From NCBI GenBank assembly GCA_001798265.1, contig MGRR01000093.1:1-5937 (forward strand): a stretch of 5,937 nt of DNA. The letters run 5' to 3'. Below the pieces are notes generated by a model, which was not told where the DNA came from, made no database searches, and worked only from the letters and a program-made list of their open reading frames with translations. Below, one piece after another: positions 5,557 to 5,937 of this stretch. The translations under genes and the position numbers were made by a program. The first letter of the stretch is position 1. Each line of letters opens with the position of its first letter. This DNA comes from Deltaproteobacteria bacterium RIFCSPHIGHO2_12_FULL_43_9. Lineage in GTDB: Bacteria > Bdellovibrionota > O2-12-FULL-43-9.

Positions 5557-5937
5557 TTGAGACTACTAATCATCACCTTTCTGGTCATAATGTCTCCCCC
5601 CTCCTTCGCGTTCGATGACTTCCCTTCCTTTGTTTCCGAAATGAATGTTGCCGTTGAAAAGATAAACCCCAAAAAGCAGAGAAGGGTGGTTCTAATCGGT
5701 GTAGATGGCCTGCAGAGTGACTGGCTTGTACACCAGATCAAGGATTATCCCGATTATTACCCGGCGCTTGGTAAATTTTTTCATAATGGGACGTGGGTTA
5801 AAAATTTTGTACCCCCGCTCCCCTCACTCTCCGTAACCGGTTGGCTGACAATGGTGGGTGGCCAGCCCCCCGGTGGTCCGTTTGGGCATAAGATCAGCGC
5901 CTTTCACTGGGTTAACCGGCAGGGGGGTTGGTACAGG
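5557..5937 (+). CDS. Secreted type I phosphodiesterase / alkaline phosphatase superfamily protein, 3' partial
   Basis: The first 127 residues are present; the frame remains open to the window edge. With TTG 5557 as start, residues 1-18 form a good signal peptide (R2, hydrophobic 3-12, SFA before F19), so the enzyme is probably periplasmic or extracellular. No ATG or GTG lies between the upstream in-frame stop at 5539 and this point. The next ATG, at 5590, would remove the signal peptide. GGTG at 5548-5551 is a weak Shine-Dalgarno. The enzymatic core opens with VVLIGVDGL at 44-52, where D50 is the first metal ligand of the nucleotide pyrophosphatase/phosphodiesterase fold. PSLS at 89-92, then GGQPP at 101-105 and GH at 110-111, matches the nucleophile-to-TGxxP...HG spacing and puts S92 at the nucleophile position (T94 is the alternative). 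These enzymes cleave phosphodiesters or phosphomonoesters; the substrate is unknown. Composition resembles the barrel and dedA genes, not the toxin-antitoxin pair. Confidence 0.83.
   Translation, partial: MRLLIITFLVIMSPPSFAFDDFPSFVSEMNVAVEKINPKKQRRVVLIGVDGLQSDWLVHQIKDYPDYYPALGKFFHNGTWVKNFVPPLPSLSVTGWLTMVGGQPPGGPFGHKISAFHWVNRQGGWYR

Noticed and set aside
5445..5741. Minus-strand 98-codon open frame.
   Set aside because: It overlaps the signal peptide and catalytic start of the plus-strand phosphodiesterase, shows no domain of its own, and is probably a shadow.

Overview
The window reads as a piece of a Gram-negative bacterial chromosome. It encodes an outer-membrane beta-barrel with a signal peptide and a C-terminal phenylalanine, another protein with a signal peptide, and a polytopic inner-membrane DedA protein. 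Base composition is moderate, with one clearly AT-rich island. I cannot place it to a genus. The cell-envelope gene content and the mobile elements would fit a proteobacterium or a related phylum.

Left half (1-2687, minus strand): a short-chain dehydrogenase/reductase gene is followed, 171 bases downstream on the same strand, by a long FAD-dependent oxidoreductase that runs off the left edge of the window. The second gene is open for 562 codons and carries a four-cysteine zinc-ribbon-like insertion. A plausible sigma70 promoter precedes each gene. The shared direction suggests related redox steps, perhaps on lipid or isoprenoid substrates; the substrate is inference only.

Middle (2688-4518): a compact 75-base divergent region separates the dehydrogenase from a plus-strand pair. 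The first of the pair is an Omp85/TpsB-type outer-membrane barrel that has a signal peptide but no POTRA domains. The second, 7 bases later, is a DedA/VTT-family membrane protein, whose ribosome-binding site overlaps the barrel's stop codon.

Right half (4518-5937): a 145-bp non-coding miniature element with IS903-type terminal inverted repeats and a perfect 9-bp target duplication has landed exactly on the end of dedA. An AT-rich toxin-antitoxin module follows: a ribbon-helix-helix antitoxin and a PIN-domain toxin that overlap by 4 bases, behind a palindromic operator that overlaps the promoter. After a 174-base gap comes the start of a secreted type I phosphodiesterase/alkaline-phosphatase-superfamily enzyme, cut by the right edge. 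The barrel, DedA and phosphodiesterase genes look like one native envelope cluster into which the miniature element and the toxin-antitoxin module were inserted, but this needs comparison with relatives.
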